From NCBI GenBank assembly GCA_019915015.1, contig JAHBBC010000005.1:62001-126000 (forward strand): a DNA stretch of 64,000 bases. The letters run 5' to 3'. This DNA is from Auriscalpium vulgare (taxonomy: Eukaryota; Basidiomycota; Agaricomycetes; Russulales; Auriscalpiaceae). The position numbers and the translations under genes are program-made. Positions 1 through 12,279 of the stretch are shown here, one piece after another; position 1 is the stretch's first letter; every line of letters begins with the position of its first letter. The notes beneath the pieces are model-generated. The model had not been told where the DNA came from. It ran no database searches and was given only the letters and a program-made list of their open reading frames with translations.

Positions 1-2365
1 CCGTTGCCGCACGCCACGCGTTGCTTCACTGTGACCAAGTCCCCAAGGCATACCCTCCCACCGACCGTCATCAAGCCGTTTACGGGCACTCGTGTGCCGC
101 CCTGTCCTTGCGGACGCCCACAGAAGGCGCCTCGTCCTCCAGCCAAGTTTCCAACGCGACATGCCTTGGTGGTCGAGGCTTTAATCTTCCACTGCGGCGC
201 TCGCAGACTGCGCCACACCTATGTGTCTGGTCATTCTCGATAATCCAGTGCCTTGCCTCCATTCCTCGTCGTGTCATAAGGCGCGAATCCACTTCTGGAA
301 CCTACGACATACGACTCACGATTCAAGTTTCGTCCCGACACAGCTGGGCCGAGGCCGCCTCGCCTCCCCGCCGATGCCTTTGTCCTCGGATCACAATCCA
401 ACCTTCTCCTTGGTCCCAGACAGGATAGCTCTCTTCGCGCCTCCTCTGGGGCGCCTCCTCTGGCCCTCAATATACCTTTTGTGCCCGCCTTGGCAAGAAC
501 CCCTTCCATTCCTCTGGACGCCGACGTGCTACGATCCGCCCACGGCTCGTCTTCCACACTGGCTGACATGCATGTAAATAATCTCTCCGGCGCAGCTGGA
601 ACGCCTCGGTCGTCCGGCCTGCCACTGTGCTTCCATCCACATCCCAATCACGCGCCGTTTATGCCCAGGCCTAGCCTCCGATGCCAGCCTTGCGTGGGCG
701 ACGGGTAGTTTCGACCGCAAACCCCTGACCCCTCGTCCCGTTACAAGGGTCAGTACGCAAACGTAGGCGACCGGCCGCCGTCCTAGGAACGCGTTACGTT
801 TGGGCGCGGAGCCAGACCTAGCCAGTCCGTGTCTCGGGGTTATCTCAGGAGGCCGCCTGCCGACTCGGACTTTGTGCGTATGCTTGAAGCTTGCACGCGA
901 GGTTGTTGACCGTTCAACGAATGGCGATCCATGCACTTCCATGCAGGACGTTTGACAGAATCTATCATCCCTCGTAATCAAATCTTCCTTTGTGGCGCGA
1001 TGCTTTGCGTTCCAGAAACTCGCTGCGCAATATCCCGCGTCAAATTTCCGGCTAAATATGGTTTTACCGTCGTGGCACAAATCTAAGGCCAAATTCCGCT
1101 CCGTTCCTGGCACGATATTGTGCGTGCAACTTCTTCAAGTTCTCCGCAATGTACATGTACGACGCCTACGCCCATCGGACTTTCAAACCAACTCAACGCC
1201 TTTTGAAGGCTGAGGCTGTACATGGTATGAAGGTCACAACGCAAAATTTGTAAAGACAAATTTCTTTGTGAGAACGACCCTTCTGTAGTCGTTACATCTC
1301 AATTCCCGGTCCACGACGCGGCTGCCGCGTGCAGACACTCATACACGACCCTTCAAGCTAATTTCAAAACCTAATCATGTCGCCACGTTGTGTATCTCTC
1401 GCACCCGTGCCTTGGCGACGCCTAGGACAGGCACAAGGACTTTGGCCGGCGCTTGTTCGCTGCGGACTACTATGCCTCACGCATAGGGAAAACCAAGGGA
1501 AAATACTCATTGGCGCAGAGCATCCAGCTTGTTCTGCCGTCGCTTGTGCTTGCAGTTCTTTGATGGCGGAGGCAACATGTGCCGCCACGAAGCTCCTGGT
1601 CGGGCTCAGCTCAACGCTACCTTCTCGAAGGACAATCCTCGATCCTTGTATGCTTCTTTCGATCACGGCATATCAAATGAAGAGCGAGAAAGAAAGACGT
1701 TGCGACATGATTCCGCAGAACGCGACTCTCACTAGATGCACACGATGGACTGTCTTTTATCCGTAAACTCATGCAGGATGGGGTTGCCAGGGCGCAGGCG
1801 CAGCAGCAGGTCATACTTTTTCGATCGACGATTCGGTCACATGGTGTCACCGGAAATTCGAAACAATATCCTTGGGAACGGTCGCGATGACTTCACATAG
1901 ATTGCAGCAAAGATCGCAGTTCACAACCTTTCACAACCAACAAGACGCGTGCGCCTGCCACAGACTACTTGGCCCGCAAGTGTTGCCGGGCACTCATTGT
2001 CTCCTGAGGAATACGCCCTCAAATGCATCATGACCTATCATGACTCGCCGCTCTGACACTGTGGCCTAGGTGCTCACAAGCGCCACGAGGTACGCGACTG
2101 TACGCGACCGCTTACACTGAAGAAAGTCTGCTCAACTTGGCGGCCTCCGATCGTCCGACCCTGCCGCCTTGCACCTTCTGCAGCAACCGGAGCTTGTAAG
2201 CTACCCTTCTCGCTGCGCCGCCCCCGTGGGTCTAGGGATAGCTCCGTATACATATACCCTGCCATATGTTTATAAAGCCTGACCGCGCTGCCCGCCACCC
2301 AGTGTTTCATCTCACTCGTTTTGTAGGATCGCTCTTTTTTTGTGTTTTACGCCCGTATATCATCC
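1..2365. other. Region without a supportable gene
   Basis: I see no recognisable protein in any frame across this 2.4 kb. The open frames are short, mutually overlapping and show no known motif. The + strand is pyrimidine-rich in its first 700 bases. The region ends in the upstream zone of membrane-protein paralog A; a TATA-like stretch near 2250 (atacatataccc) lies about 115 bases before that gene's start and could be its core promoter. A decayed transposon is possible, but nothing here shows it. Confidence 0.4.
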
Positions 2366-4095
2366 ATGGGAATCAACTGGCACGATCCGTTACTCGTCCA
2401 GGAGGACTTTCGTGCGTTTCATCATTTACTCCCTGGCCGAGGTGCTGACATCGCGGCAGTCGCGTTCATCAAGTTCCTCCACTGCATAGACGGATTATAC
2501 ATGTGCGTGCGGGTCTCCTTCCAGGGCAACGCCCGACACTGACGTAGTCTCGTAGATGGGAATATGTGACCACCCTCAATTACGAGTGGGAGGTGATCAC
2601 CGGAAAACGTCCATACCGCTGGACGATATGGGTGCGCGGCGCTCTACTGGGGGCCTCTTTTCTCGTACTCATGCGCAAGCCCCAGATATACTCTATCAGC
2701 CGCCTCAGCGCGCTGTGGACAGTCATCCTCAACCTCATTGGCTTTAACCTCACCCACGAGATTAACTGCCAAGTTTGGATCATCTTCGAGCTAGTATGTA
2801 ACTCGCCCACGCGTATTTGACCTTGACCTCACCCTACGCCCTTTAGTTCTTCGCGTACCTCGCCTTCGCCACCGCATCCTTGCTCATTGTGCTCCGGGTG
2901 TAACTGCATTCCCTCCTCCCTGCATTTCTGAGGTGCTCACGCGACGGACTTCAGGGCCGCCATATGGAACAGGAACATGTATGTGATGGGATTGGCCCTT
3001 GCGGTTTGGCTCACGAACATCGGCTTCCTGATTCACGGTATGACTATTTCCCGGATCTTATCGGCCCTGTTTCTCATGAACGTCTAGGAATCGTAACGGT
3101 AGAGAGGATCCTTCCAAGTGTGCATCAAGAGAACTCATCTCCGTGCAGGTCCGCGATGTCTGGGTGCCAGAGTCCAACGCTTGCCTCACCCTGGACACTG
3201 ATCAGGGTCGCAATAATATTTGCGTGACGCTCGCGACAGACCTTATCCTTTGCCTGTTAATGCTCATCGGGCTCGTTCGTGCGAAGCAGGGACAAGGCGT
3301 GGCGGGTATCTGGCGGGTGTTGTACCGACAGGTGTGTCCAAGGGCAAACAAAAGGACTTTATTTTCAGTTGCTGATCTATGTTAAAGGGTCTGGTTTGGC
3401 TTGTGGTGGCTACCATTGCTGAGGTTCCTCCTGCGGTACGATATGACGGCTCTTTCTCAATTATCAACTGACGTGTGGCGATAGGTCTTCGCTATCCTCA
3501 ATTTAAATGGTGAGCACGCTTTCATCCGTTCGTAGGCTGTAACTCATATTCCGACTCTTTAGATCCCTGGAATCTGGTACGTTGAGACCGATTCCGAGTC
3601 GTAGTCGCACCGTGCTGATGTCGCAACTCAACTGTTAAGATGTTCCAAACTTCGAGCCGTACGCAAAATTTCTTTCGCTCTGTTGTCTTCCGGGCTGATG
3701 AACAGCTTCATTACAGTGATCACCATGTAAATTTTGACTGTCCACCGTCGTTGGTATGCGGCTAAATGATCTTTAGGGAGATCTGTGCCACGAGGATGTA
3801 CCGCTCCTTGACCGACTTCGGCCGCTCCGGAATGTGCGTAGATTCTTGCTTCACCTCGTCTCGTTCTGAGTCCTCCCACTCCAGATCGGACAACTCATCA
3901 AATGGCATTGCGAGCGCTGGAGCAGGAACCCGCTTAGCACGGGGCGCTGGCACAAAGGGCGCGTCTGTCATTCCCATGAGCCGCATGGAGGTTTCTGTGC
4001 ACACGACCTACGAGGATTTTAGCCCCGAGGGCGGGGACAAGCCGCGTCGACTGAGTGCTGAGGAAAGCTCTCTCGATCTGCGTGGAAAGCAGTGA
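2366..4095 (+). CDS. Multi-spanning membrane protein, paralog A of a four-copy family
   Basis: Uncharacterised fungal membrane protein with about seven hydrophobic segments; its function is unknown. Exons as I read them: 2366-2411, 2460-2502, 2556-2631, 2686-2793, 2847-2899, 2955-3037, about 3132-3331, about 3388-3435, several tiny exons between 3484 and 3726, and a last exon from 3777 to the stop at 4095. The protein starts MGINWHDPLLVQEDF. It then has the family motifs KFLHCIDGLYIWEY, NYEWEVITGKRPYRW, LIGFNLTHEINCQVW and AAIWNRNMYVMGLALAVW, followed by TRMYRSLTDF near the end of the membrane region. The hydrophilic C-tail carries MSRMEVSVHTTYEDF, close to paralog C at 37391. The acceptor before exon 7 (3131) and the split at 3659-3716 are my least certain calls. 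Compared with paralog C, the intron after the CQ motif is absent here. Confidence 0.72.
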
Positions 4096-4540
4096 ACGGC
4101 CGGGATTCTCTTACGGTGATATACAGGTCTTGTTTGGGTCAATGGGGTGTATGGCAACTTCGTTCTCTGGTCTCCTCATCTGGCACACTACTTATTGATG
4201 TAATACCACACGCTCGCTGTGAGACTGTGACTCAGGGCATTGCACTATCCCATCTTTCGTTTGCACCGCTAGACTGTAAATCAGGGTAAGAAATGGGTAC
4301 GTGCCTAGGATTTGAAATCAAAGCAGCCAATGCAGCCTGCCACCCTCTGCAAAATCTTCAAAAGCACACGTTACAGCACTCGCAAAATGCTCTTCGGTGT
4401 TCGCATTGCTGCGGCTTTATCCGAATTGTGTCAGTAACTCGAAAAGTGCCGCTGCGCGCGGCAGCTACGTTGCCCACACGGAGGGAGGTAGGGGAATGGC
4501 GGGGGCACGTAGCCTCAGATTTTTTTAGTACAAACACGCC
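4096..4540. other. Intergenic, nothing recognised
   Basis: This is the 3' flank of membrane paralog A leading into an F-box relic. I see no gene or repeat. Confidence 0.4.
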
Positions 4541-4542
4541 GT

Positions 4543-4800
4543 GTGAGCCCACTAGAGCGGTGGTTCGTTCGGGGTGATTTTCCACCGCAGCCTGCTGTCC
4601 TGGACCAGCCCACACAGCTTGAGAGTCTCATTTCGACGAGCTACCGCAGCATCTACGCCATGTCGGGTTATCACACATACGGTAACAGATTGGTGGCAGC
4701 CAGGAGCGGGAGAAGGGAATTGGGAATAGGGTTGCCGCAGGCCTGCATGCGTAGCACAACTGAGAGCTCGTCACTTGCACGCGCAGTGTGTCGGAGTGCC
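4543..4800 (+). pseudogene. Degenerate inverted copy of the 3' part of the neighbouring F-box gene
   Basis: The + strand reads RGDFPPQPAVLDQPTQLESL, which lines up with GDFPPPNILEQLDQLEAL in the intact F-box gene on the opposite strand. Similarity continues at nucleotide level downstream: a GGTTATCA block corresponds to the GYH residues, and a later block, aactgagagctcgtcacttg, matches the gene's sequence for LEDLQLITCA. No start codon, F-box or continuous frame is preserved. It reads as an inverted partial duplication that has decayed. The similarity was judged by eye, so the edges are approximate. Confidence 0.5.
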
Positions 4801-5182
4801 ATGGCCGCAGGGGGAGGTGAGTCTCATGATCAACTGGCGATGGCCGATTGTCTTGCAGAGTCCTGGGTATATCGACTGGATCTAACTCGGCATGACGGTA
4901 CTCTCATTCATGGTCCATGCATGCATCATGTCTATGATCATATAGGGGAGCCTAGAGGAAAACATCGCGACAGCCTCTGTCGCCGCCTTCAATATTCCGG
5001 GCAGGGAACGACTCGGATACATGATGGAACATATTTGACGATGACTACGCACAAAGGATGATTTACATAACAGAAGACCAGTGAATAAGAACGGATGTGC
5101 TGGTGTACGAAAACTTGACCATGTCGGTGCCTGCTTAATCCATGTCAGATCCAACCCACATCCCAAGATGTCTGCAAGACAT

Positions 5183-6227
5183 TCAGCCACTACGTGCATG
5201 TGGACGAATTAGATCTACAGGAATGCAGCGCGGATCTTCGTACGTCTTGAATTCGGCACCACGGCCACGGCATGCTTCATCGAGTGCTGCGAGCTGGGCG
5301 GCCGACGAATAGCGCGCGCAGGTGATAAGTTGCAAGTCTTCCAGCGTACCCAGCGCGATTCGGAGAAATCCCACCTCATGCGCCTGCCTCTGTCCACGAA
5401 TCTCAAAATGATAGCCAATGTGACTCAATTTCGTGGGGAGCGATACATCATGTGTGGGCAGCGTGTTGAATATCAGGGCTTCGAGCTGGTCTAGTTGCTC
5501 TAGGATATTCGGCGGTGGGAAGTCCCCTGCGATTGTGAGCTTGTGGATTCTTGGAAGCATGCCGGAGGCAAGGAGCTGCTTGCACCACCGTGAGTTCTGC
5601 CACAACGGGAAGCGCATGTCGAGGTCGCGGAACATAGGAAGGTCGGCCTCGAGCGACGGGAAGCATTGCTTCTGGCCCGAGTAGAGCATCAGCGCATGAA
5701 CAGACTGGGGTATGCGAAGCTCAGAATTGGATGGCCAGTCGTGCCACACGGACAACTCGAGCGTGCGTACGCTCGGCCATAAATTCAAGATGCGGTTGAC
5801 CACCGTGTTCTGGCCAGATAACGTGAGATGCACGGGGCGCAGGGGGAGCGCGCGCAGACGCGCTTCGAGGACAGAGTCCACCTTGTCAATTATTTCGCCG
5901 AAGAAGATGATGGCCTCGATGCCGGGGCAGAGCTCGAGCAGCGCCAAACCGTCGAAGTGCAAAGCAGCGTTGACGCCCAAGCTGACGCAGCGAACGTGCG
6001 CGGCGAGGTGCGGATCGGGGCGGAGAGTGCGGAGGAGCAAGGGGAGGTCGCGGCGTGAGGCGGGGAACACGGCGGACAAGGAGGCGCTGCGCAAGAGGGG
6101 TCCATCCTCTACAGACCAGAGCGCAGGCGCGAAGGGTGGCGTAGTCGACGGCATCGAGCTGGGACGACCTGTAGACCCATTCCACGATGATATGGTGGAC
6201 TTCGACAGGTGTCTGAACGGGCGCCAT
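5183..6227 (-). pseudogene. F-box/LRR-like protein gene with an apparent one-base frameshift
   Basis: F-box proteins recruit substrates to SCF ubiquitin ligases. The N-terminus, from MAPVQTPVEVHHIIVEWVYR through ACALVCRGWTPLAQRL, is the F-box style common in Polyporales, though it is weak compared with the consensus. The remainder, from FPASRRDLPLLLRTLRPDPH to the stop at 5183, reads cleanly in a different frame and shows leucine-rich spacing (LDMRFPLW, LTIAGDFPPP, LEDLQLITCA). The switch falls near 6061-6075, where LVRRV in one frame must be joined to FPASRR in the other. No intron with good GT/AG signals restores the frame there. The gene is therefore either broken by a 1-nt indel or affected by a sequencing error. 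I placed the start at the ATG at 6227 because it directly precedes the F-box; upstream in-frame residues look non-coding. Confidence 0.6.
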
Positions 6228-6976
6228 GCTGGATGAACGGACTAGGAGTGAACATATGAAGCATTGAGAGATGCGGCGGGATGCGCACCAGACAGGATCA
6301 ACGTGAAGGCCCGGCTGCAAGACCGATGCTACAGACTCCCCAGTCCGTCCAAATACGAGCCTAGTGACGGCGTGAGGGAGAGGTAGTGCAGAGGGCGAAC
6401 TAGCGGCCATGGACAGAGACGAACTCGCACTGCACGTGAGGAACCGATCGGTGCCTGACGCCGTCTGCTCTGGCGAATGAAGATTTGATGATTTCATCTT
6501 ATCTCGAGCCCATCGGTACATTAATGCTCTCCGCAGCTTGGCATGGTTTTTCTCTAGCCAATGCCATGTTCGACAGATCTTCAACCGGGAATTAACGAAC
6601 TGTAGGCAAGGACAACGTTTACCGCACACATGTATCCCAAGCCAACGCTCTGAATTGCACGACCACGCACCCATTGGTAAGTAATTAGTACAGTACACAT
6701 GCGCGGATATACGAGTCTCGGTGGCGCCGCCGGAGCGTCACCCAAAGAAACTGAACCAGTGAAAAAACGGATCAAAAAGTTGAACCTGGAGACCAGCAGA
6801 CAAAAACTAGCAAAATCAGAGAGCGGATACAAAGAGTTAGACAGGGGTCTACGCGCACGGCGCGGCGAAAGCAAGAACAAGCGGATAACGTTAGGGTTAA
6901 AAGGCATCAATAGACGAAGACGAAGCGCGCGAATAAATACCACAACACTGGGGCCAGGGGCTAGCCTCGCTCACGA
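6228..6976. other. Intergenic between two minus-strand genes
   Basis: This 750-base stretch lies between the F-box gene start and the stop of the secreted-protein gene. A lysine/arginine-rich open frame at 6699-7010 on + has no recognisable motif and overlaps the downstream gene's 3' end, so I treat it as chance. Confidence 0.35.
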
Positions 6977-9024
6977 TCATGAATCCTTCCTGACGCCGAT
7001 CGTGCGGTGAGTCGCCGTCGCAGCGGGCGCGGCGCTGGTGCTCGCGGGACTCTGCGGGCTCGGCGCGCCGATGGCGTGCGGCTTGTTCACGGCTGTGGCG
7101 CTGGCAGCGGGCGCTGCGGATGATGCTGCAGCAGCGGACGACTCGGCGGGGGCGGCAGACGAGGCCGCGGCGCCTCCCTTCACAGCGGCGACGGAGGAAG
7201 TCGCGGCGGCCGCGGCGGAGGAGACGGCCGAAGCGGCAGGGGGCGTGGCGGCGCCGTCGTCGGTGACTTGGAACTGCGCGCAAGTTAGCACGGTGTCGCT
7301 CCACGGAAGGTGCGCGCGGGACTTACGTAGATCATGTCGTCGAGCGAGCCGTGCTGTGCGACGGGCGCGAGCACCGGCTGATGGGTCTGCGCGGCGTTGA
7401 TCGACGCGAGGCGGTAGAAGCCCACGGGCAGGCCCGCGGTGACGTCCGCGCTGACCACGCCGTTCACGGCCGCGCCGTTCACGCCCTTGAAGAACGCGAA
7501 GACGTTCGGGTCGAGCACCTTCGTGCTCCCGAACGAGTCGATCTGCTCAATCGTGAAATGCGTGTGCCCGACGATGTCGCCCTGCGCGTTGAGGAACTGC
7601 GGCCCCGCGTAGTACGTCTCCTGCGCGTTGGTGAAGTGGCCCGCGTCGAGGTGGTTGAGCGCCATCGTCACCGTGAACGCCGTGTTCGCCGCGATGCGCC
7701 CGAAGTTCGGCGGGAACGTGAACTTGGAGGACGGCATGTTCGTGGTCGCGGGGATCACGCCCATGGGCGCGGCATTGCACGAGCCGGTCTTGACCTGCGC
7801 GCCGTTGGTGAGCGGCACGCCGGCTTTGGTGAGGCAGAAGTTGATGAAGTTGTTCGTGGAGGTGAGCGAGGCGACCTGGCCGGCGACGGGCGGCTGCTGG
7901 CCGTCGTTCGCGAAGCCCGAGGCAATGACGCGCGGGTCCAGGGCTGCGCGGAAAGATCGTCAGGTTTTTCATGTATGGAATAGCTGTGTAAGGACGTACT
8001 GAGCGACTTCTGCGGGTCATCGTTGGTGGCCGTGCTGTTGTTGCCGCCGGTGCTAGTGCTCGTCGAGGTCGCGGCGGAGCTCGTGGTCGCTGCAAGTGAC
8101 CATCAATGACTGGAACTGGGGAGCGCATTCGGAAACGTACTGGTGCTGTTAGAGCCCTTGGCGGTGGTGGTGGAAAGCACGCTCGATGTAGTAGTTGTGC
8201 CCTTGCTGCCGGCAGTGGAGGTGGACTTTGTGGTAGCTAGATGCACACGTTAGGACATAGGGTACGGGTATTTGGTAGACAAGGCGCACTGGTCGTCTTG
8301 CCGTTGTTGTTCGAACCCTTCGCAGTAGTAGTGGACTTCACGCTCGTAGAAGCTAGATGGGCGCAGGAATAAGTAGCGTAGAAGGCACATGAACAGGAGC
8401 AGCTTACTAGTGGTGCCCTTGCCGTTGTTGTTCGAGCCCTTGGCGGTCGTCGTGGACTTCACGCTCGACGAGGCTAGCAAAGGCGCGGATGCTCAGCAAG
8501 TTACACACGCGCTGATATGCGAGAAAACGCACTGGTGGTGCCCTTGGCGGTAGTGGTAGCCTTGATGCTCGTCGTAGCTGGCGCGTATGTTCAGCAGCTG
8601 CTCAAGCCTGTGCTGAGAAAATACGCACTGGTACCCTTGCCGTTGTTGTTGGAACCCTTGGCAGTCGTAGTGGCCTTCACGCTCGTAGAGGCTGTAGATG
8701 CAGCGTCAGATAAGGACGCAGCAGACATGCGGACATACGCACTGGTAGTTCCCTTGCCGTTGTTGTTGGAACCCTTGGCGGTGGTGGTAGCATGCGCCGC
8801 GGAGCTGGTGGACGCAGCGCCGGCGGTGACGGTCAGGGTCACGGTCTGGACGGCCTGGGGAATATATGAGATGAGGCTGTGATGCGGGGAAAAATGATGG
8901 GACGCACGGGGCAGCTCTCGTGGTGGTGGTGATTGCGCTCCTCGAGGGCACCTGGGAGAGCGTGTGCGGTGAAGGCGGAAAAGGCGAGGGCGAGGAGGGA
9001 GACGGCGATGGTACGGGAGACCAT
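6977..9024 (-). CDS. Secreted protein of the fungal family often mislabelled 'ribosomal protein s17', with a mini-exon repeat array
   Basis: Ten exons: 8908-9024, 8743-8854, 8629-8691, 8533-8577, 8408-8473, 8290-8352, 8141-8236, 8000-8089, 7327-7943 and 6977-7273. Exon 1 gives a clear signal peptide (MVSRTIAVSLLALAFSAFTA) and a short His run. Exons 2-8 encode a Thr/Ser-rich stalk of near-identical units, TTTAKGSNNNGKGT, mostly one unit per exon; it would be a good O-glycosylation target. Exon 9 holds the conserved core, from LDPRVIASGFANDGQQ through GHTHFTIEQIDS to QPVLAPVAQHGSLDDMIY. From family knowledge, this core occurs in many Agaricomycete secreted proteins of unknown function; the 'ribosomal' name is a database artefact. 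The last exon is Ala/Ser-rich and ends at 6977. It lacks an obvious GPI-type hydrophobic tail. Confidence 0.82.
8290..8854 (-). repeat. Tandem array of duplicated symmetric mini-exons
   Basis: Exons 2-6 of the secreted-protein gene repeat a unit of about 110-140 bases (exon plus flanking intron). The internal exons are 63, 45, 66 and 63 nt, all multiples of three, so any of them can be gained or skipped without a frameshift. The 45-nt exon has lost the SNNNGK block and the 63-nt exon at 8290 has one residue replaced. The exon parts are much more alike than the introns. Confidence 0.85.
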
Positions 9025-11202
9025 TGTGAAAAATCGAACAAAAGCACGCTAGGTGGTGTCGGACGGTAAAGAAGGGCAGGAGGACTGTATGCCTCGTCGG
9101 ATGTCAAAGAGAGAGGGTGAGCGACACCAGGCCGGGCGACGGAGACGAGACTCGACGCGCTAGGCGGCGGGGGGAGAACAAGGCGGGCTGGGAGGGGCGG
9201 AAAGGTGGACTTGTGCCATGTTGGCTGGTCGGTTTATATGCACAGGGCGGCCGCGGCGTGCCTGGCGGGGCAGATCCTGGCAGCCCTGGCCGCGTGCGTG
9301 TGCTGATGCTGCTTTCCTCGTCGTCGGCGTTGTCCATCACCGCGCAGAAAACAGACAGATGGCCGCCACAGAGGCTGCGCTGCGCTCCTCGTCGCGCCCA
9401 GCGACCACAAGGTTGACCAAAGTTGACCTGTCTTGCAGCAGCACGAGCCCTGGGCGCCATGGCAACACGGTCACGTTCCGCACACTGGCTCTGTCTGATG
9501 TACCCTGTCATCCCGTTGCCTCCTGTCAGCTTCTCGTGCTGTTCGACATGTGCTGCGATGCTCGACGACGTCGACGCTGGGGTCGTCTTGGTCGAGGGCA
9601 TCGGGCACCCTGCGAGAGCAATATGGCCGATCATCAGAAGTGTCTCAGCAACCCTACTTACAGCAGGGACGGCCGTCTTGAACACATTGCCCGCACCCGC
9701 GCCCATGCACCCTTCGTCTCCCGATCTCCGTTTGGCCGCCGCGGACCACGCGTGGCTGCAGCCATGCTCTCCTCGCCCGTCTCGCACTAGGGCCGTCTCC
9801 AACTCGAGCGGCCGGGGCGCATCTCGTCGCGCGGCCTGTTTCCTCATCCCACGCTGTCCATCTGTCTTCCCTGCACCCGCGCAATATCAGTGCCGGCTGT
9901 ATCCTATATAGCCAGCAAACCCGCCCGCTCGTCGATTGCCAATCGCACCGGATCTCCACAAAGGTTTCCCAGTTTCGTGTGACTCCTTCTCTCACAACCA
10001 GTTGCCCCAGTATCTGTCAGTGCTCGGGAGGAGGCCCGCGCCACACCCGCCGCCGTCGCAGCGCCGGCACAGCTCCTGGCTGAAGATGCGCGGCGCACAA
10101 GTATAATGCAATGTCAGGTCCGCGTCTCTGTCTAGGGCCATTCGCCGCTGTCTAGGCGCCATCGCCTTTCGACGTCGGCGCGGAGGCACCGCGCCGGTCC
10201 TTCCGGCGCTCGACGACTCGGGGCGCGGCATAGAGACGGCTCTCTTGCGCCAACAACCGCCGCGCGAACGGGAAAGGGGGCGAGTCCGTGGAGGAACCCA
10301 ACCGCCCGCAACTATCGATAGGTGAGGAATAGGACGACAGCCAGGGCGGGCAGCAACTCAGGCAGGGCGCCACCGGTCAGGGAAGTGATACGTATATGTT
10401 GGAATGGGACGCAGCCCATTCATCCCGCGTGTATTGTACTGTACTATGCCGGCAAGACGAGCGCGTCGCGACGCACCGCCACCCGATGCCAGACTTGGGT
10501 GGACGACAGAACGCTTGCAAGCGACCTCCGAGACGGTGGTAGCGCGAGCGCACCTGCGGAGGTGCACGGACGATGGTCATGAAACGCCGGTGACGCGCAC
10601 AGGCATCAGCAACCGGAGGTACCTATGTAGGCTTGCCTTGCTCGGCAGGATGCATAAATGCTAAAAACAAAAGGCGCGGGCAGGCAGACGGGCGAGGGCC
10701 ATCAGGAGTAATAAAGGGGATTATATGGTGTGAGGATGCGATTGTGAGCTGTGCATGTGTTATGCGCATGGACCCAGACAGGACAGATTGGCAGTATAAG
10801 CACAAGGAGGAGAGTGTGGAGGAGAGGGGCCGGCGGGGCGGGTAGGGACCGGCCTCGGCCTCGCCGCGCCCTCGCTGGCGGCTGAGGCGGGACGGCGTGC
10901 GCCACGCCGCGCGGGTGTGCCATGGGCGTGATCCGGTGGGTCGCGCGGGTGCGAGTGCGACGGCGAGGGCGACGGGGCTGGTGTGGCTGTCGCTGGTGGT
11001 GTGCGAGAGTGCGGTGCTGGCGAGGGCGGGCGGCGGGGAGAGCGAGCGGGTGGCGGGAGGCAGGCGGAGAGGCAGGCGGAGAGGCAGGCACAGCGTGGAA
11101 TGTGGCGGTGCGGCGCGCGGAGGCAGGCCCGGATCGATCGCAGACTCAGCCTTTATAAACCGCTCCTCCCGCGTCGTGCCCCGCGTTGCACCCCCGCCCC
11201 CC
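9025..11202. other. Long intergenic region without a supported gene
   Basis: This 2.2 kb separates the divergent secreted-protein gene (-) and the gene at 11203 (+), so it should hold both promoters. A TATA-like ctttataaac at 11150 lies about 50 bases before the start at 11203. On the minus strand, a tatatgc-type stretch near 9233 could serve the secreted-protein gene. Two direct copies of the ggcaggcggaga motif lie near 11057-11080. The overlapping GC-rich open frames show no known motif. Confidence 0.4.
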
Positions 11203-12279
11203 ATGCTCGCCTTCGCCCTCGACGCCTACCCGCCCCAGCAGCCCCATGTCGCCGACGACCTCTTCCTCCACTACCCCTACCCGTCCCCGCCCACCCCCAA
11301 GCTGACAGCTGCCCCCGACGCGACCGCCCCGCCCTTCGTCTTCGACCCCTTCGCCGACGACCCAGAGGAGTACTCCAGCTCCTCGTCCGGTGCAGGCCCG
11401 GGCTCCGATCGTCTCCCCAAGGTCGAGCTACGCCAGCGCGAGTGGGTCCGCCGCGTCGAGGACTGGGTCGACACCGTCTGTACTGGCGTCGTAAGTCCTT
11501 CCTTCCGCCGCACCGCCCGGCGCCTGCGGTCATCGTGTCCATCGCGTCCCCACGGTTCATCGATGCGCGCATCACCGGCGCCTCGGGCACCCGCTCCCTT
11601 CGCCCACGCATACGTACATCCCCTGTCCTCTCATCACCTTCCCTTGATCTCCAGACCACCACTGACGCATCCCTTCCTCTAGCCGCAATCCCACACACAG
11701 CACCAGCCGCAGCGAGACACCGCCCCGCGCTTCGCCCCGCGCGTGCCCACCCCGTCGACCGCGTCCTCGTCCACCTTCACCTCCTACACCTCTCGCTCCG
11801 TCGACCGCCCCGCCTCTGCGTCCTACTCGGCAGCGGCCATCTCGAGCGCCGGCGTCGCGCGCGCAAACACGTTTCCGCCGCATGCCCTCCCGCACGCGCG
11901 CTTGCACCATTCCCGCTCCGCGCCGAACTTCTCCGCGCGCGGCGCCCCGTCGCCGTACTACCCATATACCCCCGCCGACGATACCCCGCACACGTTCTAC
12001 TCGACCGCCGCCCCGCTGTCCCCGCCCCCGCCCCCGTGCGCCCCGTCCGATGCGGAGGACGAGCCGTACGTCATCTACAGCACCCCGCTCCCCCCGTCCC
12101 CGCAGCCGCACCGCAAGGACGCGGAAGCCGCGGAGGGCGAGGGGGACGGGCCCGCGAAGGAGCGCTATACCCTGTCGCCAGCGCCGATACCCCAGCCGAA
12201 GACGCGCCGCATCCACTCGCGCTTCCCGTCGCTCCCGTCGCTCAGCGCCATCCGCGAGGAGGACGAGCGCGGGTTCTGA
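11203..12279 (+). CDS. Proline/serine-rich, intrinsically disordered protein, uncharacterised
   Basis: Two exons, 11203-11490 and 11683-12279, give 294 residues. The intron has a consensus GTAAGT donor and a CTCTAG acceptor after a pyrimidine tract. The N-terminus, MLAFALDAYPPQQPHVADDL, is followed by an acidic/serine segment and the only likely structured patch, ELRQREWVRRVEDWVDTV. The second exon is Pro/Ser/Ala-rich with tyrosine repeats (PYYPYTP, PYVIYSTPLP) and ends in RRIHSRFPSLPSLSAIREED, which resembles a basic linear motif. I recognise no domain. A TATA-like element 50 bases upstream and the clean splice support expression. The function is unknown; a regulatory or scaffold protein is a guess. 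Confidence 0.6.

Noticed and set aside
529..1113. 194-codon frame on the minus strand
   Set aside because: No motif, no splice logic and overlapping equally long frames on other strands; not enough to call a gene.
9104..9847. 247-codon frame on the minus strand upstream of the secreted-protein gene
   Set aside because: Basic, low-complexity reading with no family signature; it lies in the promoter zone and overlaps competing + frames of similar length.
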